The position numbers and the translations under genes are program-made. Under the pieces are notes generated by a model. That model saw only the letters and a program-made list of their open reading frames with translations, searched no databases and was not told the DNA's origin. Below are positions 21,816 to 33,353 of a stretch of 64,000 nt of DNA, piece by piece. Numbering within the stretch: position 1 is the first letter of the stretch; each line of letters begins with the position of its first letter. The stretch comes from Rhynchopus sp. YZ270_cl-10 (Eukaryota; Euglenozoa; Diplonemea; Diplonemida; Diplonemidae), in assembly GCA_964035575.1 (NCBI GenBank), contig OZ037874.1, forward strand, positions 1,302,001-1,366,000. Direction: 5' to 3'.

Positions 21816-22304
21816 ATGGGCCGCCAAAGCACACCCTACAAGTACAAGGAGTCGCGCACACTGGAGAGCCGGAAGCAGGAGGCCGACCGCATCCTGAAGA
21901 AGTACCCCGACAGGATTCCCGTCATCTGCGAGAAGCACCCGCAGAGCGACGTGCCGGACATCGACAAGACGAAGTACCTTGTGCCGATGGACCTGAACGT
22001 GGGGCAGTTCATCTACGTTGTGCGCAAACGCATCAAGCTTGCACCGGAGAAGGCGCTCTTCCTCTTCGTTGACGGCATGCTTCCACCCACAGGTGTGTCT
22101 TTTATTCCCTTCCTCCCCCTCCTCCCTCTCTCCCTCACACAAAACCCACAGCGGCGTTGATGGAAGGCCTCTACAAGGACTCGAAGGACGAGGACGGCTT
22201 CCTGTACATCAAGTATGTTGTGAAAGCACACAGCTGACCCCACACCACACAACCCCCCTTACAGATACAGCGGCGAAAGCACTTACGGAGCTGACGAAGA
22301 GTGA
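21816..22304 (+). CDS. ATG8: Atg8 ubiquitin-like autophagy protein, copy 3
   Basis: Exons 21816-22092, 22152-22212 and 22265-22304; 125 aa, identical in translation to copies 1 and 2, with the two introns (59 and 52 bp) in the same places and intron 1 matching copy 2. The upstream match is shorter than between copies 1 and 2: only AACAAAACACCACACACAAA before the ATG, with one base change next to it. Downstream identity again stops at the TGA. Family role as for copy 1. Confidence 0.95.
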
Positions 22305-23215
22305 CAGCCGCGCGCAGCTCACCGTCCGCTGTTGAGGATGCGACAGCGTGCCTGACCCTAACCAATCCGCTGAGGGTTTCGTTTCTTGCTGAGGACCATA
22401 GTGTAACCCTTATCCGTGTTGTCTCTAATCGTGTATGCTCATGCAGGCATGTACAGCTGTGTTTGTGTGGGTGTGTTTCCCGGTACTACAAGAATTCTAG
22501 CCAATTCCTACAAGTTTAAAACAAAAACAACAACAAAAAGAACACAGCAAAGCAAAGCCCTAATCGGCATCTTATCTAACCTTGCCCCCAAAAAATGTAT
22601 AAAAAAAACAACGACAAAAATAGTATGATTCTTTCCTCAAAAAAGGAAAAGAATAAAAAAAAAAAAGAAAACTGAAAAAAGTGAAGGTTTTGTTAGTTTG
22701 TAGAGGGGATCCTCTGCAAAACGTAAGCCTTTTTCCTTTTTTTGAAATTTCCCCCCCCCTTTTTTGTGCAATAACTTTTTTTATTTCCAACAATGGGCAA
22801 CTATTGAAAAAAATAGTAATTTCATTATGTGCAGAAAAATTCAAAAAAAAAAAAATTAAAACAATTGAGGTTCGTCGTATTTTAACAAATAAACCATTTT
22901 TTTTGTTTGTTGTTGTTTTTTTTTTTTATTGTCTTGAGAGCCTCTGCAAAATTGCATTTTTTTTTATTGTTTATTTATTTGTCTGGCCTGTGTCGGTATC
23001 TCCTTCGCACAGACGGTTTTAAGGGTTTACCCATTTTTATTTATAGATGATTAAGCACTAGATGCGTGTATTTCATCTTCTTTTCCATTTTTTTTTTGTT
23101 TGATTTTGAAAGTTGTTGCCCCCTCTCTCTCTCGTGGGCACTTTTTTTCTTTTTCCCATTCTTTTTCTTTTTTGCTTCCAATCCAATCCTGCAGATTACC
23201 AATTCATCTTTTTCC

Positions 23216-23258
<43 letters not shown>

Positions 23259-24210
23259 AAAAAAAAAAAAAAACATTTGTTGGGGTACCTTTTAACAGTC
23301 TATCCTCCCTCTCAAGGGGGTGGTATGCGGGTCTTGCTTCTGACCCAACAAAAATCTTTTTTTTTTTTAAATGAATTCCCCATCCCCTTCTTTCATCTTT
23401 GACTATAAACCACATTTCACAGCACAAAAAACAGAAAGCGCAGTCTCTTCCTACCTTGGTTGTCCGCAGTCCGAACAGAGCCTTACTCCATTTCCGACAA
23501 GGGACGAATGAATCTTCTCTCCCTTTTTGATAGTTTTGTGGTCCCTAGCACCATTGTGACCTCGGGAATATCTTTGTCTGTTTCTTCGACCTCGCCTACT
23601 TCTTGTTGTTAGAGGGAAGTTACGCACCCTGTTGTGGTGACCCCCCTTCCTTCGCTTGGGACGCAGGGGGTGCGGAGGTGCTGATGTCTCCTCTCTCGGT
23701 GTCGCAATCGTAGTGCAAAAGGTGATTCGATGCCATTGGCTGCCGCTTGCGCTTTTTCTTTCGCTATTACGTCTAATATCTACATCTGGTGTCCAGATGG
23801 ATTCCTCAATTTTTTTTTTCTTGTGCGTTGCGTAACGCTCTCTCCTTCAGCTCTCTCACACCAAGTCTTCCCGGTGGAGAAATTCTCTGGTCTCGGGAAG
23901 CGAACAACAACCTTAAATTCTTGCCCCTCCCGTTTTAGTCTTGAGCAACAAGCAAAGAGTAACGAGCCTCTCGAGCATTTTTAGGTACACTGTCACGATT
24001 TCAAGTCAACCCTTTTTTTTTTTTTTTTTTTTTTTTTTGCTGCAACCCTAGCTTTTCTGCATCACCGCCCCCCCCTCCCCAACCCAACAGAGCACACACC
24101 CTAGACACTTCCCCCCCTCCTCCCCCTCCCCCACCCCCTCTTTATTTTGTACTAGATCTTGGTTGTGTTCACCTTCTATTTTTGGCCCCCTTTCCCCCCC
24201 CTTCACCTAT
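22305..24210. other. Spacer upstream of the kinesin gene
   Basis: Dominated by homopolymers, including a T run of more than 35 bases followed by an A run (about 23220-23275) and a T run of about 30 near 24008. A diverged module A lies near 23046 and a module B tail at 23983. Immediately upstream of the kinesin ATG the DNA is C and T rich (24060-24210), which could be a leader or splice-acceptor tract. Confidence 0.4.
23451..23846 (-). other. ATG-less open frame, basic, possible exon
   Basis: About 131 codons open on the minus strand with no methionine, so it is absent from ATG-based gene calls. Readable parts include IEESIWTPDVDIRRNSERKS, RPKRRKGGHHNRVRNFPLTT and DHKTIKKGEKIHSSLVGNGV followed by RLCSDCGQP. 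The end carries AAG|GTAGGA, a plausible splice donor. The Arg-rich middle is partly what the complement of pyrimidine-rich DNA would give, and chance frames of this size are expected in 64 kb, so it stays tentative. Confidence 0.2.
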
Positions 24211-27200
24211 ATGGCGCCGTCGACGATGCGCAGAAACAACAGCGCCCCTGTTGAAGATGAGGATGATGTGGACTTAGGAGAACGCAACGGATCCTCATCT
24301 AGCCAGCTGCACATGCACAGCTCCGGCCGCGGCCGTCGCGACTCCTTTCGTGAAAGCGGCGGGGTCACTGCGGGGGCAAACGACAACTTTAAGGTGGTCA
24401 TTCGGGTCCGCCCTCCTGCCCCCCGCGAGCTTGAACCTGACAAGCAATTCTACTCCATTGTGAAAACACAGAGTGAAGATCCACAGACCATCACAATCAT
24501 TGAGCACCTTGACACCGAAGATGGCAGAGGAGGGGTCTACTCTACACAGTCCTTCGCATTTGACCGGGTCTACGACCAAGAAGCACAACAACAAGACGTA
24601 TACGAAAACACCGCAAGACCTGCAGTGCAGGCCGTCCTTGCAGGATACAACTCCACCATGATCGCATACGGTCAGACCGGCACCGGAAAGACCTACACCA
24701 TGGAAGGCGTTGGTCGCGAGAAAGGTATCATTCCGCGCGCGACGGAGGACATCTTCGACTACATCCGCTCCTGTCCTGCGAACAGAAGGTTTTCCGTGCG
24801 TGCGTCCTATATGCAGATCTACAACGAACAGATCTCTGACCTGCTCCGCCCTTCGACCCCGTCGCTCTCCGTGCGTGAGGAGAAAGGGAAGGGAGTCTTT
24901 GTCAAGCAGCTGTCCTCCTGGTCGGTCAGGAATCCGCAGGAAATTTGCTCGCTGATGGAGCGCGGTGGGAGGGAAAGAGTTACCGGGAACACCAAAATGA
25001 GTGAGCTGTCTTCGAGGTCCCACGCGATTTTCAGAATCATTGTCTGCGAGACTACTACCGAAGGAGAAGGCGACAACGAGCAGGTGTCGAGAGTGAAGAT
25101 GGGGCAGCTTAACATCGTGGATCTCGCAGGGTCAGAGAAGGTGCGGCAGACCGGCGCTACCGGACAGCGTCTGGAGGAGTCCAAATACATCAACAAATCG
25201 CTCTCACACCTTGGAAACGTCATCTCCGCGTTGACCGCAGCGAAGGACAACCCTTCCTTCCGCCAGCACGTCCCCTACCGTGACTCGAAGCTGACCCGAA
25301 TCCTTGAGGACTCTCTCGGAGGAAACTGCAAGACAACAATGATTGCAACGATTTCTCCTGCGGGGGACAGTTATACGGAGTCGCTGTCGACATTGAAGTA
25401 TGCAAACCGCGCGAAAAACATCAAAAACGAGGCCATAGTGAATGAAGACGTTGGGCAAAAGGGGTTGATCAAGCGGTACGAACGGGAGTTGGAGCGGCTG
25501 AGGGAGCAGCTCCACAGCGTCATGGAGGAGAGGAGCAAGGAGAAACGCCTCGGCCTTACCGCCGGCCCTTCCGTCGACGCCAATGGCAAACCCTCTGCAA
25601 GCCTCGTCGCAACCTCCGGCAACGTCAGCGGAACCGGCACCGATGTCGACCCAAACTTCACCGACGCAATCCACCGCGTCTCAGCCGAATACATGGCACG
25701 TCTTGATGAGCTAGACAAAGAACGTCAACTCATCGAGGAGGACAAAGCCCAGGTGGACCGCTACAAGCACATCCTCTTCCAACAACGTGACATTATGATT
25801 GGCCTTACCGCGCGACTCAACGAAAAGGAAGAATCCATTCAGTGGCTTCAAGAAGAGCTCGACGCTTATGACCAGCAACAGCGTCTTATGGAGGAGGCGC
25901 TGGACCAACGCACAGAGGCAATGCTCCGTGCCTCTGTCTGCGCGAAATGCAAAAGCGTTGCAGCAAGCACCGCAGGGCCAGCCAGGCAGAGTACCACCTC
26001 AGAGCTGAGACGTGAGGTGGTCCATGATGAAGTGAAGTTCATGGTGGAGCCTGGTAATGCTTCCGCAGAGGGTGCAGATGGTGCTGCGGGGTACATCAGT
26101 TGTGAGGAGAAGGTGTATGAGCTGCACGGTATTCTGAAGCAGTTGCGGCAGGAGGCGTCGCTGCAGCCGCCGAACATCGGCGACCGGCTGCAGGAAGCGC
26201 AGGAGGAAAAGCAGCTGATCCAGTACCTCGTGAAGGAGCGGCTGCAGAACATCGTGCAAGGGGAGGTGACCGAGAAGGTGGCGCAGTGCAAGCGGGAAGT
26301 CGAGCAGTGGAAGAGCCGTTTTCATCTGGCAGAGGAAAACCTGAGGGGAGCACAGTACAACCTGGAGATTGTCAGGCTCGAGGGTGTCCAAGTATGTCAC
26401 AAATGATTGCTGTTTTTTAAAGGATTTTTTAAGGACCTAATTTCCCGGGCGGATACTTTATTTAGCGAATATCTACGCAACACAAAACTCCACGAAATGA
26501 GAGCTGGTTGGGATGACGGCACACTATTTGGTGACCATCAGATTGTCAACTAAAAAAACAAAAAACAAAAACAAACCGCAGCAAATAACCAAAGGATTTT
26601 CAAGAACATTCCCACCAAACCCCCACCACAGCACCCTGAGTACCAGACCCGCATGAAGGAGATCCTCGACAAGGAGCTCTCTGGCCTGAAGGCACCGTAC
26701 GAGGAGCGCCTCGACACCATCAAGAGGGAGCTTGACTCGAAGGAGGCTGAGAGGAGACACGTATGCACACCCCCACCTCTCCACTCTCCACGCTCAATGG
26801 CAAACACCATATGTTCGATTCATTTGCTCTTTTATTGTCTTTATTGTTTTTTGCGTGGGGAACCACAAGGAAAAGTAGGTGGATTCAATTTCTGTTGCAT
26901 CTGCCAAAATAACCATCAAATTCGTCACAGTCCGTGAAGGAAGCTGAGAGACTGCAGTTCGAGCTCTTCACGATCAAGCGTAGGTACAACATCCCCGACA
27001 CCACTGCGAACGGGTCGGCGAACATGAAGGAGTTCAACCGACTGTGGCAGAAGGTGCAGGAGGTCGAGGATGAGATGCGCCGTGCAGAACGCACGCCGTT
27101 CAGCGATGTGTCAAACCTGCAGAACCAGCAGGCAGGTGGTGCCGGGGCTGGCGCGAAGGCGGTTCTGCTTGAACGCCAACTGAGTGCACAGGGCACGGAG

Positions 27201-27640
27201 CTGGACGACAGCCGTGCTGCCATCAGAAAGTACCGTGATGAGATTGAGCACGTACGCACATCCTCGCACAAAGAGATCACTACGCTGCAGCGTGCGCTCG
27301 CGACACACAAGAAGGACCGTGAGGCCATGAAGACGATCATGGAAACACAGATCCAAGTGCGCATCGGCACCATTGCGACACTGCTCCACTCCGTCAGCAA
27401 CCCAAACGCAGGTGCAGACGTGCGTGCCAGGTTGGAGAAGGAGGTATGTGTCCGTGTGGCGTTTTTCTTTTTTTTCAGAAAATAATAAAACCTACATTCT
27501 CGAACTTTTCTACGTGACGTGATTTTTCATTTGGACGCATCCCCATCATAGCGCACAAACAAATCTTCACCACCAATTTTTCAACACAGGTTTACGATTT
27601 CCAGAAGTACATCAATCATTTCATTATGCAGGCTATTTAA
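24211..27640 (+). CDS. N-terminal-motor kinesin
   Basis: Four exons, 24211-26391, 26632-26760, 26931-27443 and 27590-27640, give about 957 aa. It is a microtubule ATPase motor. After an acidic, Ser-rich N-terminus the motor starts near residue 55 (NFKVVIRVRPPAPREL). ATP-binding GQTGTGKT is at about 154-161, switch I SSRSH near 267 and switch II DLAGSEK at about 304-310, followed by YINKSLSHLGNVISAL, YRDSKLTRILEDSLGG and a neck LKYANRAKNIKN. Long coiled-coil segments follow from about residue 420. All motor residues needed for ATP hydrolysis are present. Introns 1 to 3 are GT-AG and keep the frame. A TTG 16 codons upstream is in frame but the first ATG is used. The tail matches no subfamily I can name, so cargo is unknown. 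AATAAA-like AAATAAAT lies about 70 bp after the stop. Confidence 0.93.
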
Positions 27641-28573
27641 GCCTGAGGATGTTGATCTGCGATGTAGGTGCCTGTGAAAAAAGGCAAAAAAAGGGAGAAA
27701 TGGGGTTGAAATAAATGCAAAAAAAAAAAAAAGACTTGGGTAGAGAGAGCTACCCCCTCCCCCTTCCCTTCTCCCGTCTCACCCCCTTAGAATTTTTTAC
27801 CCCCCCCTCCCCCCGCATTTCCCGTTTTTATTTTTACCCCCCCTTTTTATTCGTCTGTCGCGTTTTATTGCTTTTTTTGTACCATTGAGATGAAGGGTTG
27901 TGCCCGAACACGCTTGGTTTGTTAACCAAAGGATTGGTCAGCGATTGTGCTACCTTCCGAAGTTCTCGCACGACCAAGGAAGTACCTGAACCCCTCTTCC
28001 TTAGCCCACCCCCCCAGTACGTTTTTTATTGAAATGCATGCCTGGTGGTACTGGGAGGGTCCATCCCCCCCAGTACAACCAGTCATTGTACCAAAGGTCA
28101 CTGTTCACAAGCGGGGTGTTGTATTTCGAGCAAACTTTTTAATTTTTTTCTTCTGTGGCAAGGCACACAAGGAGTGCTTTCCTGCTGTGGTGATTAAAAT
28201 GTTTGGTATAGTGTAGCACACTCTAGGGGTGGCTACACTAATACAACCAAGTTTTCAAACAAAAACTGTCCTTTCAAAAAAACAACTGTCTTACCACCCA
28301 CCTATTACTGAGGTGCCCAAAAGAACCCATCCTTAAAATTCATTTTTTTTTAAAATGTTTTTTTTCTGGATCAAGACTCTGCTCTTTTGGTAGTGAACAC
28401 TAAAACCAACAGGCTTTCCCCATATGTTCATCTTTTTTTTTTCACATCTTGTAGAACTTGATTTTATTTTATTTTTGCAACCCCCTCCCTTCCTTTTGTT
28501 TTTTTTAGAAGTGACTTTTCAATACGCAGCTTTGAGTGGTATTTCCAACCACTTTTTGTTCATAATAACCATA

Positions 28574-28676
28574 CTGTGGGTGTTACAACGTTATTGGATA
28601 ACGCTATAACAAAAATAACGCTATTCCAAAATAACACTTGTTATAACGTTATTCTATAACGTTATAACACCCACAG
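28574..28676. mobile_element. Palindromic MITE with TA flanks, 103 bp
   Basis: CTGTGGGTGTTA at the left and TAACACCCACAG at the right are perfect complements, each flanked by TA, the target duplication of Tc1/mariner-type elements. The inside is built of repeated TAACGTTATT units, so the whole element folds on itself. Confidence 0.65.
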
Positions 28677-28907
28677 TACTTCTATTCAGTAGAATAGTTA
28701 GTATATGAAACCATTTTCTTTTCCCCTCTTTTGCGCCAGTATGCCGCTCCCACTTTAGATAAATTCTCTCGCTCTGTTTTTACTTTATTTTATATGTGAC
28801 ACTCTACAGCGGCAGATGGGCCGCCGGCTGTCGAGCGGTTGTGAACCGCCCTCGTTCTCTTACGGTACGGGAACGTCATGAGGTTTCCTTTTTGCTTCTG
28901 TTGTAGG

Positions 28908-28985
28908 CCGCAGGGTAGTGCTTTCATCCGGATGGTTGGCATCGTATGTGGGTCAGTCGGAGGTGCCTGCATCAACTACAGTTTT
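28908..28985 (+). repeat. Module C, long copy
   Basis: GGCCGCAGGGTAGTGCTTTC, ATCCGGATGGTTGGCATCGT, GGGTCAGTCGGAGGTGCCTG, then CATCAACTAC. This copy shows the rRNA-like order best. Confidence 0.6.
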
Positions 28986-30492
28986 TATTTTATTTTGTGT
29001 AGTAAAATCACTGCGACGGAAGGAAAAAATTAAAAAAAAGCTTCAACAACATACGCACGACAATGTGTTGCGCCCCCGAACACCCCCAGTTTATATTTCC
29101 CATTACCCTATTGTCTTCCTCCTCCCCCCTTTCCACGTCCTTTTGAGGGGTTAAAAATGTTATGGTAAGAAAAAGTTCAAAAATCACCTAAAAAAGACCG
29201 AAAAAAACACCGAAATTTTCCCCAAAAAGGACGACAAAAAACATGATTGTAGAAACTACAAAAAAGACAAACAAAAAATGCAAAAAAAACCATATTGAGG
29301 TATAGTCCGTAGTCCCCGCTACTCGGTACTTAAAGCGATTTGTAGATACAATAAAATCCCATAAAAAAAAAGGCAACAAAAAAAAACCAAAACAAAAAAA
29401 CAAAAAAAAAAACTACCAAAAACAAAAGTCAGTTCTATTTTTTCTCCCTTCTTCTTACCCCTCCTCGCCAACGGTGGATACCGTTCCATGTTCACGTATT
29501 TTATCATCAACACACTCCATCAACACTCCACATCATATAACCGCTGATGGTAGGAGGCCTCAAGCCGACGAGCGGTTCTTTTCACTACAGTACGAGAGAC
29601 AACCTGGGGTAAGTTGTCTTGTGGTGCTTCCATAAGGACCGCACCGGCTCGTCCTCTTCTTTGAAGGCTGCCTTTGTGACAAATGGGGTACGTAGGCCTC
29701 AAATTCGCCCCACAATGTATCGCACGAGAACTGGGGTATGACCTGAATCCATTCTTGCCTCGTTTTCTTAGGGGCCTCGCCAAGCCCTTGCAATACTGGG
29801 TCAAACGCCTATAGCTTCGAACAGCGCTTTGCTGGACCATCCTTACCAGATAGCTTCTAAGACCTCCTTTTCTTCCTGTTGGTGGTTGTTATCATGAGAA
29901 AAAGTGTCAACACATACGTCGGGACACTCAGTTCCTTCACGTGGCTTGCTGTGGACTTCTCGGGGGGGTTTTGCGACCCACAATACCAAGTCCTTCATTT
30001 TGGCGAACCGGTCGCGCAAGCCATTAGATTTCCTTTTTTTTCCCCCCTTACACGTATTGTTATTAGAAATCCGAATAATAAAGCCAACGTTTCATCACCT
30101 GATACCGACTATTTTCTCGGGTACATAGTTGTGGAACGTTCTGAAGCGTTGTGAAACCCCGCCCCCCGGATAGCACCAATTTTTTTTTGAACCTACCCCC
30201 ACTCAACCTTCCTACAGAAGCCTACCCTACGCACAAATCCCCATATTTTTCTGCCCCCCACCTCCCACCTCCCACCTCCCCCCCTTTTTTTCCCCTTCAA
30301 TCTTCGAGACGACCAACAGCAAGCCCTCAGCTCTTACCAACTCCGTTCTCGTTCCTCTTAGGATGGTTTGGTGTTGTTGTGTTGATCTTTTCTGATGGAA
30401 AGAAACACCCCTACAATTTAGCGAACCATCGATGTGAGAAAAAATCGATACAAAAGATGTTCGGAAACTAGCTCTTCTTCCCTCTGTCCACT

Positions 30493-32943
30493 ATGGAATT
30501 CAGTTTCTCGTCCCTTTTTTTAGAGGCTCAGGTGGACAGCTCGGTGAGGGCAGGGCAGGGACGCCGGGCGTCAGCTGCACGATGTGCGAATGCGACAGCC
30601 ACTGCACCACACACTGCTAAGGACCCGACGGTTCCTGCCTCGCGAGGAGGGTCCCGCTACCGCCTGGGTACCTGCGCGCTTGCAAGCAGCGACGTGCTTG
30701 AGTCTGTCTCGCTGCGGGTTGAGTACCAACGTGCGGTGATGCGCCTTCGTTCGGGGCAGGCACGGCGCTCTAGTCTGGTCGCGCAGCAGCCGTTACAACC
30801 GTGCCCTACTCCACACCTCGAACGGACAACAAGCGATCTGCAACGCCAGATTGCGGCCAAAGAGCGGCAGATTCAGAGCAACCGCCAGCTTCTCTCGCAG
30901 GCGCGTGGTGGTGGTGGTGGTGGTGGTGGTGTGGGCGGCGCCACGCTCACGCTCACGCCGCACCGCGTGAACACATTGTTTGAGCCGCTGTCGTTTGCTG
31001 GGGACGAGAGTGCCTCGCTAGTGCGGCGCAGGTCGAGGGTGATGTCGTGTGTGCAGGGGGGGGATCAGAGTAGTAGTGGTGTGCGCTCCCAACTGCAACG
31101 CAACTGCAGCGGTAGCGCAACACGGCATGCTGAGCAAGATGCGAATGTAGGTGGCGGTAGTGGTGTGAGATCCCTCGGGAGTCAGGGTAGTGGTGTGCGC
31201 TCCCAACTGCAACGCAACTGCAGCCAGGGCCGCCACAGCACAATGATGAAGCCACAAAACGCGCTGCCAGACATGAGTGGTGTGCGAGCGAGCAACGACC
31301 CCCACAGTGTTTCCTCCACAACACCGCAGCACAGCGAACGCAGCAACGCAACACAGCACGTTCCACAACCTCCTGCAACTCAAGGTGCACACCCGAGCGA
31401 AGTGCGCAGTGGTGACACCTCCAACGCACAGCACAGTGATGTTGGCACTGCACGGCGAAGCAGCCACGATCGCCACGACACCACAACGACACATCAGGCA
31501 CACACACAACTCACAAGAAGCGAAGACACTGCGCAGATTGCTCTGCGCGACCACAAAGAGGGCAGTGCTGGGGGTGCCGTACCCACGCAGCGGAGCACTC
31601 ATGACCACAGCGCTGCCACCACGGCACCAACAGCGTGCACAACGCAACACCCCACAGAACACACCGCCAACACACCGTACAGCGCCCTTCCCTCTGCACA
31701 GCAGACGCACCACTGCCCTCCACAGCTCCCCAGCGACAGTGTCGGTAGCAACCCCGCCCCCCACACCACCACCACCACACCCACCCCATGCATCGCATCC
31801 ACCTCACTGCAAAGCCCTGAGATGCTGTCCGCTGCTAGCTCCGACAGCACGCACACCACTACACCCTCCATTGGCACGCCTCAACACGAGACACGGCGCC
31901 TCTCAGATGGGGAAGGTGTAGGCGGGAAGGAGGGGGAGGTGGGTGGTGGCGAGGCAGTCGTGGAAGGGGAAGTGGCGGCAGGCAGTGTGCAGGTGGAAGG
32001 GCGGGTTGCGGAGGAGGAGAAGGAGGAGAAGCATGCGCAGCCGAGCACCGGAAGCGGGTCTGCGGCCCGTACAGCATTCCTGCTGCGGGGCCAGGTGCAG
32101 ATGTCAGGCGGGACAGTGCAAGAAGAGGAAGAGGAAGATACCGTGCTAGCGGACGTGTTGGATCCCAAGCAGAACTGCGCAGGAAGTGTTCCCATACCAG
32201 AGGTGCCTCTGAAGATGAGTGGTCGTAGTGATTGCACTGCGACCAGCAGTCCTTCAGAAGATGCCCTGCAGAACAGTGCTGGAAGTGGCCCTGCAATGCA
32301 GATGTCGCTGCTGATCAAAGTAAGGGAGGCTGCCCCGAAGGCAGACGTCGTGTTGGAATTGTCAGAACACCTACACAGCTCGGCCAGGCCAGAGGTACCT
32401 TCGAAATCGGGTAACAGCATGGATTTGTCTTGGACTGTTGGTGTGGATACTGCCACAGCGAGCTGTCTTTCTGAAGACGCCCTGCAGAAGAGTGCTGAAA
32501 GTGGCCCTGCAGTGCAGATGGCGGTGCTGGTCAAGACACCGCCGACACCACCATCCGCAAAACCTGCGGCGCAACCCACCGACCACCCGGAGTCGCCTGC
32601 AGACACAGCACACAACATAGCTGTAAAGAAGGCAGAGGATTGGCTCCAGCGGAGTACAGGGAGTGGAAGCTCTGGACCTGGCATTGACATGTCGTTTCTG
32701 ATTAAGGCAAGTACGGAACCCGCAAAGGCAAAGTCGCCGCGTTCACCCCCGCCGCTAAATGGTACTGGGCTGGAGCGGGGCACTGCACCAGCTGTGCCAG
32801 ACGACGCGCAAGATTCTCCCTGCGAAAGCCCGCTGCAACGGAAGATGTGTGCAAAGCGCGAGGCCAATTCGTTCCGCTCCCCAATGACGATCACCCCTCA
32901 CACCCATCCCCAAAAACGCCAAAAAGAAGGAAAAAGGGGATGA
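30493..32943 (+). CDS. Low-complexity 816-aa protein with degenerate repeats
   Basis: One open frame of 816 codons beginning at ATG 30493. I recognise no domain. The first third is Arg-, Gln- and Ser-rich, with a poly-Gly tract at about 138-146 and two copies of GVRSQLQRNCS near 197 and 235. The middle is Thr-, His- and Pro-rich. The C-terminal third repeats a loose motif QxSxxSGxxxxMSxLIK at about 514, 557, 591, 663 and 717 (for example ALQNSAGSGPAMQMSLLIK and ALQKSAESGPAVQMAVLVK). The basic tail QKRQKEGKRG could be a nuclear signal. There is no signal peptide or membrane helix. The ORF may be only one exon: TTTTTTTAG at 30513-30521 could be an acceptor, and open frames continue past the stop to about 33120 (a VFTVDGEVSSTHSFSFGTTC stretch). 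Confidence 0.7.
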   Translation: MEFSFSSLFLEAQVDSSVRAGQGRRASAARCANATATAPHTAKDPTVPASRGGSRYRLGTCALASSDVLESVSLRVEYQRAVMRLRSGQARRSSLVAQQPLQPCPTPHLERTTSDLQRQIAAKERQIQSNRQLLSQARGGGGGGGGVGGATLTLTPHRVNTLFEPLSFAGDESASLVRRRSRVMSCVQGGDQSSSGVRSQLQRNCSGSATRHAEQDANVGGGSGVRSLGSQGSGVRSQLQRNCSQGRHSTMMKPQNALPDMSGVRASNDPHSVSSTTPQHSERSNATQHVPQPPATQGAHPSEVRSGDTSNAQHSDVGTARRSSHDRHDTTTTHQAHTQLTRSEDTAQIALRDHKEGSAGGAVPTQRSTHDHSAATTAPTACTTQHPTEHTANTPYSALPSAQQTHHCPPQLPSDSVGSNPAPHTTTTTPTPCIASTSLQSPEMLSAASSDSTHTTTPSIGTPQHETRRLSDGEGVGGKEGEVGGGEAVVEGEVAAGSVQVEGRVAEEEKEEKHAQPSTGSGSAARTAFLLRGQVQMSGGTVQEEEEEDTVLADVLDPKQNCAGSVPIPEVPLKMSGRSDCTATSSPSEDALQNSAGSGPAMQMSLLIKVREAAPKADVVLELSEHLHSSARPEVPSKSGNSMDLSWTVGVDTATASCLSEDALQKSAESGPAVQMAVLVKTPPTPPSAKPAAQPTDHPESPADTAHNIAVKKAEDWLQRSTGSGSSGPGIDMSFLIKASTEPAKAKSPRSPPPLNGTGLERGTAPAVPDDAQDSPCESPLQRKMCAKREANSFRSPMTITPHTHPQKRQKEGKRG

Positions 32944-33313
32944 GAGGGAGAAGGAGAAGGAGAACGACAGAGACCGCCCCTCGCCCGTTTCACATCTCAT
33001 GAAACCCTCGAATCGTTGTCAGAGCCGGATGTCAGCGGTATCGTCGTGTTTACTGTGGACGGCGAAGTGAGCAGTACCCACAGTTTCAGTTTCGGGACAA
33101 CCTGTTCGGGTGATACGTGGTAGTGATGTTAGGTGGGTTTTTATGGTGGGGGTTTTTTTTTGGCATCAACGTCACTATTTTTTATTGGGACAAAATACTT
33201 TGCGGGAAATGAGTAAAAAGGTCTCATACTTTTTGTTTATTCCCCTCTTCTATTGTGTACGCTCCTATCTGGCTAAGTATATGTATGCGTTAACTCTGCA
33301 CTTCAGGTATGCC

Positions 33314-33353
<40 letters not shown>

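Larger units (their letters stand above)
27641..30492. other. Spacer between kinesin and the 816-aa gene
   Basis: Contains module B (28030-28125), N (28230), a palindromic element (28574-28676), module C (28908-28985), A-rich DNA (29160-29430) and, at 29520-29850, a homopolymer-poor stretch with minus-strand frames. One of these (29793-29560) reads RQEWIQVIPQFSCDTLWGEF and then YVPHLSQRQPSKKR; it may be a gene remnant, family unknown. A solo end of the 13.8-kb TIR family is at 30140-30175. Confidence 0.4.

Noticed and set aside
24163-24210. Upstream start for the kinesin at 24163
   Set aside because: The codon there is TTG, and the 16 extra residues come from C and T rich leader DNA; the ATG at 24211 is the natural start.
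24295-25023. Long minus-strand ORFs opposite the kinesin (242 and 156 codons)
   Set aside because: They are mirror frames of a GC-rich real exon; the plus strand encodes the complete motor domain.
31018-31764. 248-codon minus-strand ORF opposite the 816-aa gene
   Set aside because: Cys- and Val-rich translation is the complement of the Thr-, His- and Gln-rich coding strand.
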